A stretch of 64,000 bases of DNA, taken from the NCBI GenBank assembly GCA_029204225.1, contig CM055101.1:43611546-43675545 (forward strand). Reading direction: 5' to 3'. A program made the translations under genes and the position numbers. Below, piece by piece: positions 48,502 to 59,258 of this stretch (the stretch's first letter is position 1; the number at the start of each line of letters is the position of its first letter). The DNA comes from Diphasiastrum complanatum (Eukaryota > Streptophyta > Lycopodiopsida > Lycopodiales > Lycopodiaceae). Below the pieces are notes generated by a model. It was not told the origin of the DNA and did not search any database. It saw only the letters and a list, made by a program, of their open reading frames with translations.

Positions 48502-49783
48502 TTAGTGATCCAACTTGGATAATTCTAATTCTAACTCTTCATCATATTCATGAAAAACTTGTAACTCATCCATCTTAGATGATAAATCCTTTTGATCTTT
48601 CTTTGAATCAGATGAGCTATCATTTTTTTCCTTGGGAATAATGAAATTTATCTCTTGACCTTGCAACCTTTCATCGATGTCACTCGTATTGGAAGTAATG
48701 ATTTTCTTTATAAATTCTTCTACTCCAACAAAACTATCTTCAATTTCTTGATAATATTTGACTTTCAGGCTGTGATATCCATATGTCATTTGGTATCATT
48801 TCTTCCTTCAAAAGACATTGACTTTGGAACAAGTTAGAATCAACCAAATTTGATTGGCCTTCTTGTTCTACTTCCTCAAGAGCATATTTATCAATTATAA
48901 CATCATATATATTTTCCAGTTTTTCATTATCATTATATAAAGACTCCATCAGTTCCGGGTAGACATCAATGGAATGCACCACATCTTGAGTATCTTCACA
49001 ACAATTGTTTTCTTCAATCACAGCAGTAATTTCATTTGATTGATCAATCTTATAGTCATATTCAATATTTTTACTACATCCTTCTTGCACCATAATATTT
49101 TCTTTGATTTTAAAAAGCTGATTTGTTTGAATAGGATCATCTGTATAACAAAATTCATTTTCTGTAAGAATTTTAAGAATAGATGATACTGTAGCATAGT
49201 AGGAAGGGATTTCTACATCAAATTCATCCAAGGATCTATCTATCCAACTCTTCATATCAAGTTCTTCTATTTCAGTCATCATCTTATCAGCATGTTCTAT
49301 AGCAACTGCCCTAGAGATAGCTTCCTCAAAAATCTTAGGAACTTTTGAGAGAATACCATATGAAATGTCATCAGACAAACTTGATATAAACCAAGATAAG
49401 AAAAACTCTTTTCCTGGTCTTTCACTTAATCTTTTAGCCAAACAATTGATTCTATCAAAAAAGTTTTTGATAGGTTCATTTTGTTTCAATTTAATTTCAT
49501 TTAGTAATTTGATAATATCAGAAGAGTAATTCCATCTTCTAAACCTATCCAAAAAGCTTGTTTTAAGTTTTGTCCAATTGCAAATTTTCTTTTGATTCAA
49601 TATAGAATACCATTCAAGAGCAAGATTATACAATGTTACTGGAAATAATCTAAACATATCATCATCTTCTTCTTCATAATTTTGTCTACACACATTCATG
49701 AATCTTTGAATATGTAGATCTGCATCTTCATCTTCATTTCCATTAAAACTGAGTAGACTAGCACTTTCTTCATCCATTGACAT
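48502..49783 (-). pseudogene. gag: Retrotransposon gag (Retrotrans_gag), one frameshift
   Basis: Start ATG at 49783 (MSMDEESASLLSFNGNEDED). The core reads HIQRFMNVCRQNYEEEDDDM, LFPVTLYNLALEWYSILNQK, WTKLKTSFLDRF, IKLKQNEPIKNFFDRINCLA and KEFFLSWFISSLSDDI, the Retrotrans_gag pattern. A long acidic tail follows. The first frame stops at 48740; a second overlapping frame (48789-48502) continues the acidic, Lys/Asp-rich character to HEYDEELELELSKLDH, so one indel near 48770 probably split the tail. No zinc knuckle. This is the only coding unit of the element, which would need another element's enzymes to move. Confidence 0.85.
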
Positions 49784-50591
49784 TGTTTTTTTTTTTGTTT
49801 TTTGTTTTTTTGTTTTATTTATTTATTTATTTTTTAAATGTTCTATTGGATTGTTGTGAAATGATCGTATAAATGATTTTTTTTTTTTCAATTATAGCTT
49901 TGGTGATAATGATTGATTTCAATTATGAATTGGACTTAGTTTGTAATACTTATAGCTTCTTTAGCTAGTTCTCTTCATCTTTCATTTCTAAGTGTTTTCT
50001 TCTTCTTCTTTTTCACAATTTTTTTTTTCTTCTTTTTGTTTATCAAGTATGAATAACACTCATTCAAGACATGCAATTTCGATGCGGTCCTCTTGAGTGA
50101 CTTTCCTTGTCTACTTCAAGATGGCACCCACTAGGCTAGGATGGTGGGGCTAGGCTTCACACCTACACCTCTTTGTCCAACACTATACCTTACTTTTTCT
50201 ACAAATCTTGAAATTGTTGTACTACTCAATCATGAAAACATTCAATCTTGCTCACACATCTCACAAATATCACCAAGTCCAAACAACAATTTTTATCACA
50301 CAATACCATCATGATCAAAAGTTACAATCATTCATTTTTCATCTATACAATCATTAAATAATGATTGTCCATTCAAAATCAAAACACATATAAAGGATTT
50401 CACGAGGTCAATTCCATGTGGAATATTCAATTTTTTCTTCTTCTTCTTTTTCATCAAGATGTATGTTTCCCTTTCGTATTTGTCCAATTTCTTTCATATT
50501 CGGAGCATTGATATCACTTCTAAACCTTCTAAATCCTCTATTGCAGTATGAACTAGGATACCACTAGAGTATCTGGCTTTCATGGATCTAA
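49784..50591 (-). other. 5' leader of gag-only element
   Basis: Noncoding, with T-rich and (TTC)n-like stretches on the plus strand near 49790-49830, 49995-50040 and 50430-50460. Confidence 0.5.
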
Positions 50592-50609
50592 ATCCCATTG
50601 TGGTCGCCA
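50592..50609 (-). promoter_or_regulatory. Primer-binding site of gag-only element
   Basis: The minus strand reads TGGCGACCACAATGGGAT, seven bases after the LTR end. TGGCGAC-type sites are used by some gypsy (Tat/Ogre-like) elements; the exact tRNA needs alignment. It proves the minus orientation, matching gag. Confidence 0.75.
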
Positions 50610-50616
50610 TAAAACA

Positions 50617-51765
50617 TGTGGTACGTTTGGTGTGTTGCTTAATAGTGTTCATAACACTATAGCGGGGTTTTGGTATGATTATAAAGCCAGTCATAGGGTT
50701 TCTAGTTCGGATATTGCCATATATTATACTAGAAGGTAACTTAAGTTTGAATCCATTCACCTCATAAGTAATCCATCTCAAATATTCTTTTCAAAGATAT
50801 AAATGTTTTTCATTTACTAATTCTTGTATTGTCTCCAATCAAGCAAACTTAATTTTATTCAATCTTTGATGCAATTGCCATGATTTATCTACGAAAGCTT
50901 GACCATCTTTTTCAATGGTTTTATCATGATAATGTATGTGGTTTTGGAAATATATAATATATATATAGCTCTAATGATGTTTTTCAACCACTTTGAGCGG
51001 TAGCTTTTCCATGTTTTTCAATGGATTAGCAATATGGGATTTATTATGCTTGTAAATTGCCATTATGTTTGTTAAACATAGAGCATATTCGATAAATCAA
51101 AATAGAAACTGAAATCTATTTTATATTGACTGTTTTTTTACCTCAGACAGTAACTCAGTGAATTATTACTGACTGTAAAACTATATTTCTTACTGCAGAA
51201 GGTAAATCCATTAGTCATCTTTTACTGCATTACACATTTAGTATAAATAGACTAATCAGATTCCATTCTTTAATTCCATTCATAACCATTGAAATAATAC
51301 ACTGAATAACATTTACTCATCTTCTATATGTATTATGAAGTGAATTAAGACATGAGTCAAAACAGAGATGAGCAATGAAAATTACCTCAGTCTTTTTACT
51401 CTGACTTAAGTTTCAAGAGACTGTCCATAGGCTAAGGTCTTTTCTTCAACATGCATCCGGTTCTTTAATATCTTCATTTTTGTGGCTCATTCACTTTATT
51501 TCCAGACTGCCGGTTCCCATCTTAAATCTTTGCCGGGTGATCTCTTTCACTAAAAGAGATTTTGGAACAAGAAGAAAGGAGGGAGGCTGAGTGCTGGAGT
51601 GCGACAATGAGGGAAGAAGGATCTCAGGTGAGGGAGAGAGAGAGAGAGCGCGACAGCAGAGAGGGATCGCAGGAGGAATGGAGAGCGCAGACAGGGGAGA
51701 GATAGATTTTGAAGAGGAGGGGGTGGACAGAACGCAGATGGAAAGCGCAGTTCTAGAGAGCAGGT
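50617..51765 (-). repeat. 5' LTR of gag-only retrotransposon
   Basis: Partner of 46576-47719, about 1149 bp. The outer edge at 51765 is not followed by TNP2 sequence, and no target duplication matches the left flank, so this end was probably trimmed or rearranged after insertion. Confidence 0.9.
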
Positions 51766-52224
51766 TTGGTTCTACATCTGCTCATCTGATGCCTGCAGGA
51801 ATCACAAACTTAGACAACCAATTTATTTGAAGAACGTCTACAATGGGCTTCCAGTCGATTCCAGCAAAGGGTAACCAATCCTGTCATAATTTCAAAGTTT
51901 AGATGCTAAGTTTAATAACTTGAAGTCATTGAAGACTTGGCCATCTTCAAGGACTTCCACAAAACTTGCATTTAGAACAAGTTTGCAGATATACATTACC
52001 TTTTCAATAGTCTGCAGAAATACACTATGTTTTCAATAGCTTCGGTGTCAAGGATCTTACTAGTAGTATACTTAGCTAGTTTGCAAGCAATCTAACATCA
52101 CTCAAATAAGCAGTAAAGAGAAATCACACACCAACCCAAGAGAACACTTCTAAACTATATTAACAAAAGAGACTGAAAGGTACATATACATAGTCTAATT
52201 TTTGTGGGGTATCACTACATGGCA
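51766..52224. other. Unassigned sequence
   Basis: No coding recognised. A repeated phrase 'gcagatatacatt..ttttcaatag / gcagaaatacacta..ttttcaatag' occurs twice near 51990-52040. Confidence 0.3.
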
Positions 52225-53713
52225 GTTTGGTCCCCATCCTTCGTGCGTGCATAAAGTATAGGATTTTTAGCTAGTTGTATAGCGCTCTGGCTGTCATATC
52301 TGATCATAGTAGGCTTTTTTTGTGGAATTCCAATGTCTTCTAACATTTTTCTTAGCCAAACTGCTTCCTGTGTAGCTGAACATAGTGCTTTGTATTCTAC
52401 TTATGTAGTAGAAAGAACAACTGTGTCTTGTTTACACATTGCACTTCATAACAACAGCATTTAACTTGTACAAACCACAAGTTTTATCCCTAAAGCCATC
52501 AGCAATCACCTTGAAATCCCATTTCACATCCTTGATCTGGCATTTCTTGTTGTTGAACTCCACCTTCAACTTATGATCTGTCATTGTACCAACAGATAAG
52601 AGACTCTTCTGAAGACCATAAACATACAACACATTCTCAATTACCTTCACATGTCCATCAAGAAATTGAATAGGCACTGCACCAACTCCATGAATTTGGC
52701 ACTCGTCGTCATTCGCTTGTGCAACTCTATCTCCATCATCAATAATCTCTAGATTTTTAAACCATGATTTGTTGCCAGTCATGTGTCTTGTTGCTCCTGA
52801 GTCCACGTACCAATGTGTATGATCAATGGAATGTTGTGATGCTAATGTTGTCGCAAATGTTGTGCCTTGATCTTTGTTATCGTTATCATTCTCTTCTTTG
52901 ACAAAATTGGTCAACTACTTCACTTTGCCCCTCTTAATATCCACCTTCTTCTTGCAAAAATCTCTTGCCCAATTTCCAGGCTTTTGGCAATAGGAACAAT
53001 TGTCTTTCTTCTTCTTGCCTGATGTGGATCCTTGATTGTCATCCTCCACATTCAACTTCTTGGATTGTTTCTTGTATCTATGCTTCCCTTTGGCTAGCAT
53101 TGCTTGATCTTCCAATGGGGGAAGTCGAGTTTTTACTACTTCACATCTTTTTTCCTCCTGTAGGATGATGCCATGAAGATTTTCAAATGTTGGTAGCCTC
53201 TCCCTTGAAGCAATGCCACTTGCAAACATTTGGAAATTTTCAGATAGGCCATTCATAGTTGTGTGAACTAGCTCAACATCTCTTATTGGCTCTCCAATGG
53301 CTGTCAATTGGTCTCATAACTCCTTTATTCATGTGAAATAGGACCCTCCGCCCTCATTCTCCTCCATGCGAACACTTATGAGTTAGGTCCTCAAAAACAT
53401 CATTCAAGAGGGGTTCACCATCTGAAACTGTGTTTTGAGTGCATCCCAAGCGCCTTTGCTGATACAGCTTCACTACTGTGGGCAATGACATGATCCTTCA
53501 TTGACAAATTTATCAAGGATAAGGCCTTATGTGCCCTTTTGTCAAATGCACCAATACTGGAGTTGTAGTTGGCCGTTGTTCCACCCCAGTGACAATGTCC
53601 CATAGCTCCTTTTCCATGAAAATACTTTTCATTTTGAATTTCCAAATGCTATAATTGGATACCCCTTCCAATCTACTAGCTTCTCCAAACACGGATTCCC
53701 CCAATCCTGCCAT
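52225..53713 (-). pseudogene. Internally deleted copia: gag-protease joined to RNase H
   Basis: Minus strand from 53713: gag start LEGVSNYSIWKFKMKSIFME and LWDIVTGVEQRP; from 53307 AIGEPIRDVELVHTTMNGLS and a zinc knuckle with a missing spacer pattern (CSYCQKPGNWARDFC, where the usual His is Asn); from 52914 protease HWYVDSGATRHMTGNKSWF and SLLSVGTMTDHKLKVEF, ending at TGLYKL-type GAG_pre-integrase. At about 52434 the sequence jumps to RNase H: KQDTVVLSTT, then YKALCSATQEAVWLRKMLED and QSAIQLAKNPILYARTKD. Integrase and reverse transcriptase are gone. The frame is broken in gag near 53310-53420. Confidence 0.85.
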
Positions 53714-54940
53714 TTTGCCAAAAAATTGCTCCTATAGCGCTTTAATGAGGCCCAATGACTAGCTTATAGAGCAATTTAGACTTCTAAAAGTCAACTTTAA
53801 GGTCTGACCAAAAATGTTTCAGGACCTCCCGCCGCTTTTCTGCCAAATCAGAAGCAAAATCGGTGTTGTCCTCCGAAATGCCCTTCGTCACCAACTCCTA
53901 ACTACTTGTCCACTGGAATGGTGAAAAGACTTTGGCGCGGTCCGAACACTTTCTCCGCGACAATCTCAGGTATCGTACTTGTAGGGTACAATCCTTTCTT
54001 GCCCTTAATTTGGAGGATTTTGGCTTTTGGATGGCCCTAAACGAAGAAATGAGCTAAAAGATATGTGCCCTTATAGAAAATGCATTGTTTCTTCACAATG
54101 AAACAACTTCAAACTTCATAAAATTTGGGGACCCAACTGCAATTTACATTCAAGATTTTTAAAGAACTTGAAGTGTAAAAGACCCTTTAATTTCTTAAGG
54201 CCTTCTTTAGGGCACCCTTCAAGTCAATCTTCACCGTTAGACGAGATCCTACAGCCCACGATGCTCCTTGAGAAGTCAATCTCAACTAGGGGTGCACGGA
54301 TCAGTGCCCAAATTGCTTGCAGACCATCAAATCAAAGGTTTAGAAAATAGTAGGTCCTTTCATACACAATATGTTCCTTTCCACTGGGCGCGCGTGACCT
54401 CTCCATCGCGACCCTCTCCATTGCTCTTTTCCTTGGTTTTCAAGCTATGGTGAACAACCAGAAGAGCCTCACTATAAATCGAGCCTGCATCTGCTCTCTT
54501 CCGCGAAATGCATATAGAAATACAATGTTGCATTTTTCGCCTGTGGAAATTCACGAATAAAAATATAGACTGTAGCGACAACACGAGTAAAAATGCAGAC
54601 TTGTTTTGCCAACAGTTCTACAGAATGAACAGATCCTCATTATCAATTGAATTTTAGAGAAATTTCAGCAAGCAACACTTTCACTCGACTTGGCGTGCCA
54701 AGTCAGATGCTACCATTTTTTCTGCTTTTTAAGATGCTAGATGCCAGACACGACTTCCTACGACACAGGGCAAATCTTAGAAGGACGAATATCTACTTGG
54801 ATGATGACCTCACCCATTCTCAATGACAACAACATAGAGAGGTCATTCAACAAGCACAACAAAGAGGTCAGAGAGTTGTGTGTTCAGTAGGGGTGCCACC
54901 CTTCTTTGCCTCTCACGAATAGGGACTCGAGGACATTGGG
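53714..54940. other. Noncoding, probably copia leader and LTR remnant
   Basis: No coding or PBS recognised. It lies 5' (in minus sense) of the gag at 53713, so an LTR is expected here, but I could not define ends. Confidence 0.35.
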
Positions 54941-54949
54941 GCTGGGAGC

Positions 54950-55452
54950 ACCTTGATTTTTCCTACTCTGCTCTCCATCGCATCCATCGCACTTTGGAAC
55001 TGCAACGACTTGCATTCTTCTTCCATGCAGCAAGGCTCTCTTCTTTCTTATCCTCGAAATGGATTCGTTGCTTCATAGAGACTCATGAGTCACTTATTCA
55101 TCCTCTACTGCGCTAGCATGGCCATACCTAGGTTTCAACTCTTCGTCCAGCTTTACGGGACTCCACTCACAGAGGCTCAGAAGGGGTCGCATGTTCTTTT
55201 CCTTCTGCTTGAGTGCCTTTCATCCATCTAGAGCAGCAGGATGACCAGAGTTTGCTTCTCTGGATACATATCTCTTGTGCTCTCCTCCACCTCGACAGGG
55301 ACCTCTTTTTGGTAGTCTATTACTTCCCTCTAGACACCTCCCCATTCGCCAGACCAGGAGATGATCCTTTCGACCTTCTTTCTGTACATGTTGTAGCCTT
55401 TTCTCAGTAGGGATACATCCTTTTAGCAGGGACTTTAATGCCCGTGCAAGGG
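54950..55452 (+). pseudogene. LINE endonuclease domain fragment
   Basis: Across three frames the order of an AP-type endonuclease of non-LTR retrotransposons can be read: SIALWNCNDLHSSSM (about 54980-55025, the WNC.GL start), THESLIHPLLR, VPFIHLEQQDDQSLLLWIHI, DRDLFLVVYYFPLDTSPFAR with DDPFDLL, and finally DFNAR at about 55431-55447 (the usual GDFN(A)RT, catalytic Asp and Asn). This domain nicks target DNA for target-primed reverse transcription. No reverse transcriptase follows. The fragment ends where copia RNase H on the other strand begins (about 55440-55460). Frameshifts and stops are present near 55070, 55118, 55212 and 55410. Confidence 0.75.
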
Positions 55453-55945
55453 ATCTCCTCGGCCTTTAGCACTTGTAGTTCCACCAAAAGTCTTCTTAGC
55501 CATAGGAGCTCTTTTGTTGTTGAAGTCAATGCCTTGTACTCGGCTTCACAAGAGGAAAGTGAGATTGTGTCTTGCTTTTTAAGAAGCCAAGATATCACTC
55601 CTCCACAAAGGAAAGTGGCAAATGCACTTATAGATCTCCTATCCATCTTGTCTCCTCCAAAATCTGAATCCAAATATGCCTGCAAGTACAAGTTAGATCC
55701 TTGATAGAGAATGCCAAGAAATCTAGTAGAAGAGATATATCTAAGTACCCTCTTGGCACTTTTTCGATGATGCATCAATGGACCTTGCATATATTGACTT
55801 AACTTGCTTACACTATACCTCAAATCTGGTCTAGTGATTGTTAAATAGATCAAGGAGCTAATAAGCTTTCTAAAGAGTTTGATGTCCTCAAATGATGCTT
55901 CATCACCTTCATTAGAAATTTAACAACTTGCTCCATAGGGGTGTC
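55437..55945 (-). pseudogene. Copia RNase H with preceding DTPM block (copy B)
   Basis: From about 55945: TDTPMEQVV, an acidic linker, then after a frame change IYLTITRPDLRYSVSKLSQY, KSAKRVLRYISSTRFLGILY, AYLDSDFGGDKMDRRSISAF and SCEAEYKALTSTTKELLWLR with the RNase H Asp and Glu residues. It breaks off at LLVELQVLKAEEIP at the LINE boundary. It duplicates the DTPME block present in copy A at 56100-56230. Confidence 0.85.
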
Positions 55946-56095
55946 TGTGAAGTTTTTAGCACATGTGAACTTCACCACACATACTATAGGATCTTACTGA
56001 GGTGTTGTGATTGCACAAGATTGATCAAAGAACAATATGCTTGAAAAATCTAAGGCAAGAGCACAATGGCATACATTTGATGAAAAAATCTAGTC
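55946..56095 (-). repeat. 145-bp module shared with 29948-30093
   Basis: Same module as at 29948-30093. It is sandwiched between two copia pol pieces that both carry the 'CKG.DTPME' region, so the element was rearranged here. Confidence 0.8.
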
Positions 56096-56993
56096 ATTGT
56101 TAACCAAATAAGTGAGCCAATAAGACTCCTATAAAGAGTGATGTCCTCAAAGGATTTTTCATCATCTTTAATAGGAACTTTTACAGTGTGCTCCATAGGT
56201 GTATCTATGCCTTTACAGTTCTCCATATGAAATTTCCTGAGCATGGGAAGTGCATATCTACTTTGGCTTATAAATGCATGACCTTTCCAAAAATCTATTT
56301 CAAGGCCAAGAATATAGTGAAGAATTCCTAAGTCCTGCATCGTAAACTCAGTACCAAGTGCATGCTTAGTTTCTTCAACTAACTTCTCACTATTTCCACA
56401 AAAAATGATATCATCTACATAGATGAGAAGAATAATTACAAAGTTATCTACAAACTTATGATACAGAGAAGGGTCATATTCAATTAGACAAAATCCGAGT
56501 GATATGAGATAAGAATTGAGCCTTGCATAACAAGACCTTGGTGCCTGTTTCAGTCCATACAGAATGTTGAACAAAAGACAAACTTTTGATTCATCACCAT
56601 CCTTCACAAAACCTGGAGGTTGCTCCATATAATTTCCTCCTCAAGGTAACCATTGAGAAATGCATTAGAAACATCAAACTGGAACATACTCCATTTGTGA
56701 AAACATGCAAGAGAGATAAGTATTTGAATTGTTACCATCTTTGCAACTGGTGCAAAGGTATCTTCATAATCAAGACCTTTAATATGAGAGTAGCCTTTAG
56801 CACAAAGTCTTGCTTTATACTTATTGATAGATCCATCATGATTATACTTGATTATGAATATCCACTTACATCCGATCACGTGCATGTTGTTTGGTGGCTC
56901 CACAAGCTCCCATGTGTTATTTGACATCAAGGCTTCAAATTCTTGGGTCATTGCTTCATTGAAAAGCTTCTTGAACATCCTTAGGCTCTTCAT
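56096..56993 (-). pseudogene. Copia reverse transcriptase (copy A)
   Basis: From 56993: EAMTQEFEALMSNNTWELVE, CKWIFIIKYNHDGSINKYKA, RLCAKGYSHIKGLDYEDTFA and FQFDVSNAFLNGYLEEEI; after a frame change MEQPPGFVKDGDESKVCLLF, ILYGLKQAPRSCYARLNSYL and LIYVDDIIFCGNSEKLVEET, holding the catalytic YVDD-type motif; then HYILGLEIDFWKG and CKGIDTPMEHTVKVPIKDDE. It ends at SLIWLTMTR, where the 145-bp module starts. One frameshift near 56620. Confidence 0.88.
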
Positions 56994-57137
56994 CTAATAT
57001 AAAAAGTGTATGATAGGAAGTTTCACCTTCTACTTGCCTTCCTTCTTCATCATATGTGAGCCTCCTTGGCTCAGATCTTGCTCGTGTAGATCTTCTTGGT
57101 GTGATAGCTTGAATCTGCTCCTCCTCAAGCCTCGGCC

Positions 57138-57728
57138 TCACCTCTTCTTGAACATCTGAACATCATCCAAATTAAATTTCTGATCTTCATGGAAGACCAC
57201 GTCTCTACTAACAACATTTTTGTCAGTATAGGGCAAATAAATCTTGTATGCTTTTTTAGTAGATGCATAACCTACAAAAATTCCTTTCACTGCACTAGGA
57301 TCTTCCTTCTTCCTAGTTTCTATAGGTACTTGCACAAAGCATACACAACCAAAAATCCTAAGATGATCTACCTTAGGCTTTTTGTTAAACAACATCTCAA
57401 ATGGTGTCTTTCCTCCTATTGCAAGATTTGGAAGCCTATTACAAAGATAGTTTGCACATGCAACTACCTCTCCCCAAAATTCTTTAGGCAGAAAAGCTTC
57501 CAGCCTAATGGCTTTTGCACATTCACACAAAGTTCTATTTTTTCTCTCAACAACTCCATTTTGTTGAGGAGTATATGAACAAGAAAACTCTCTTTGAATA
57601 CCCTCTCTCTCACAAAAGTCTTTAAACTTATTGGAAGTGTATTCCCCTCCATTATCACTTCTTAAAGCTTTTATCTTGAAAGGAAATTGCTTCTCTACAT
57701 AAGCTTTAAAAGTAAGAAAAACATCATA
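57138..57728 (-). pseudogene. Copia integrase, C-terminal two thirds
   Basis: The minus strand reads VFLTFKAYVEKQFPFKIKAL, RSDNGGEYTSNKFKDFC (second catalytic Asp), YTPQQNGVVERKNRTL (catalytic Glu), EFWGEVVACANYLCNRLP, PFEMLFNKKPKVDHLRIFGC and VFVGYASTKKAY-type end. The first catalytic Asp segment is absent, replaced by the foreign block at 57729-58215. A linker with RRSTRARSEPRRLTYDEEG follows at 57141-56956 before the reverse transcriptase. Confidence 0.88.
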
Positions 57729-58215
57729 AATCATGCCCACCAAAAGGTTTATATTGTTTGGTAGTTCATACGACAGACCAAGAAAACTTTCCTGTTTAAG
57801 TAGCTTATCAATAATAAAACAAAGTCTGCTCCTTAAAAAATTGTTTTTTTGAAAGGCATCAATAAGTGTCAGTACCTCATTAAGAAAGGTAAGTTGTTTG
57901 TTACAATAGTACATGGCAGCAATTACTTGGAAAATGATAACATTGTACGAGTTAAGAATAGGTCTATTAGAAGAAAGATGTATTGTATACTTGAAAGGGT
58001 AGGTCCCTCCTTTTATCATATTTGGAAAGGTGCGTTATTTCGTAGTTGGATCAAAAGTAGTAGTAATGTTAAGGAAGTGTATGATATTCTTTTTTATGGT
58101 GATGTTATCAATCTCAAGATAATTCAATGGGCACATCCAAAATGGATTATTAGCTGATCTTTCTTGAAATTTATCCAAAAAATGATCGATAAAAGAGTTA
58201 TTTATAAATCATATA
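57729..58215. other. About 490-bp foreign block inside copia integrase
   Basis: Copia homology stops at RRPFPRSRDN (58216) and resumes at VFLTF (57728). The block between encodes nothing copia-like on the minus strand. On the plus strand 57849-58157 is open and reads VGPSFYHIWKGALFRSWIKS, then NVKEVYDILFYGDVINLKII. I do not recognise it. About 45 integrase residues, including the first catalytic Asp, are lost. Confidence 0.6.
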
Positions 58216-59090
58216 TTATCACGTGATCTAGGAAAAGGCCTTCTGTGTGACTTTGCCAGCACACAAGCTTCACAAGGTAGAAGCTCCTTTGACAATGTCT
58301 TTGGTAGACCAACAACTTTTCCTTCTTTGACCGTAGATTGCATGGCTTTGAAATTGGGATGACCCAACCTCTTATGCCACAGATCCTCCTGTAGAACCTT
58401 GGTCTCATAAGCAATATCTGAAATGTTAGCACTCTCCCTAGAATCTAGTTTGTACAACTTACCAATTCTAGATCCTCTAGCAATAACTTCATTTTCTCTT
58501 GAGATTATACACTTGTCAACTTGAAACTTGACATCCAATCCATTATCAAACAACTGTCCTACACTAATGAGATTCTTAGTCAATTTAGGTACATACAGTA
58601 CATCATGTAAGCAAAAAGATTTTGATGATGATGCATGTAATGGAATACTACCTATTCCTTCAATTCTACACTCTACGTCATAAGTAGTATAGATTGACCT
58701 TTTTGCACCTAAATATGGCATGAGATTAGTGAAAGAGTTCCTAGAACTAGACATGTGGGAACTAGCCCCACTATCTATCCACCAGACTTCTTCATTCTTA
58801 AAAAGATGAAAAAGTAGACATCATTAAGGAATCCTCTCTTTCACTCTCTACACCCTCACACTCATCCTCATTAGCAAGGTTAGCTTGCTTAGATTGGTTC
58901 TTCTTCTTGAAACAGTTTGATGCATAATGTCCTTTCTTTCCACAGAAAAAACACTTGATCTTTGACAGCTTCTTCTTGCCACTGGATGTTGCACCTTGTG
59001 AGGACTGATCCTCACCACCTTCTTTGGCTTTGTCCTTCTTGAAGTGTTGTTGTCCTTTGCCCTTGCCTCTTGACTTGTCTCTTTAGGAGT
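58209..59090 (-). pseudogene. Copia gag zinc knuckle, protease and GAG_pre-integrase
   Basis: The minus strand contains a Lys-rich region and zinc knuckle CFFCGKKGHYASNC (about 58945-58905). Protease is reduced to WWIDSGASSHMSSSRNSF (about 58780-58740). Next come HDVLYVPKLTKNLISVGQLF and DNGLDVKFQVDKCII, then GAG_pre-integrase LWHKRLGHPNFKAMQSTVKE, CEACVLAKSHRRPF. The gag core upstream of the knuckle is missing. A frame change or stop lies near 58795 and 59085. Confidence 0.85.
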
Positions 59091-59258
59091 GACATTTCTG
59101 AAAAAAGCCTACGCCATCTCTATCTTCAGGGTCAAAAACAAATGTTTAGCGCCATCTCTATCTCCAGTGGAGTCGTTAGTGCCATTTCCAGCTTTGTTAT
59201 TGTCATTGTGTTGTTTGTTACTATACTAATGTACTGATGACAAAGCTTTATCATCTTC

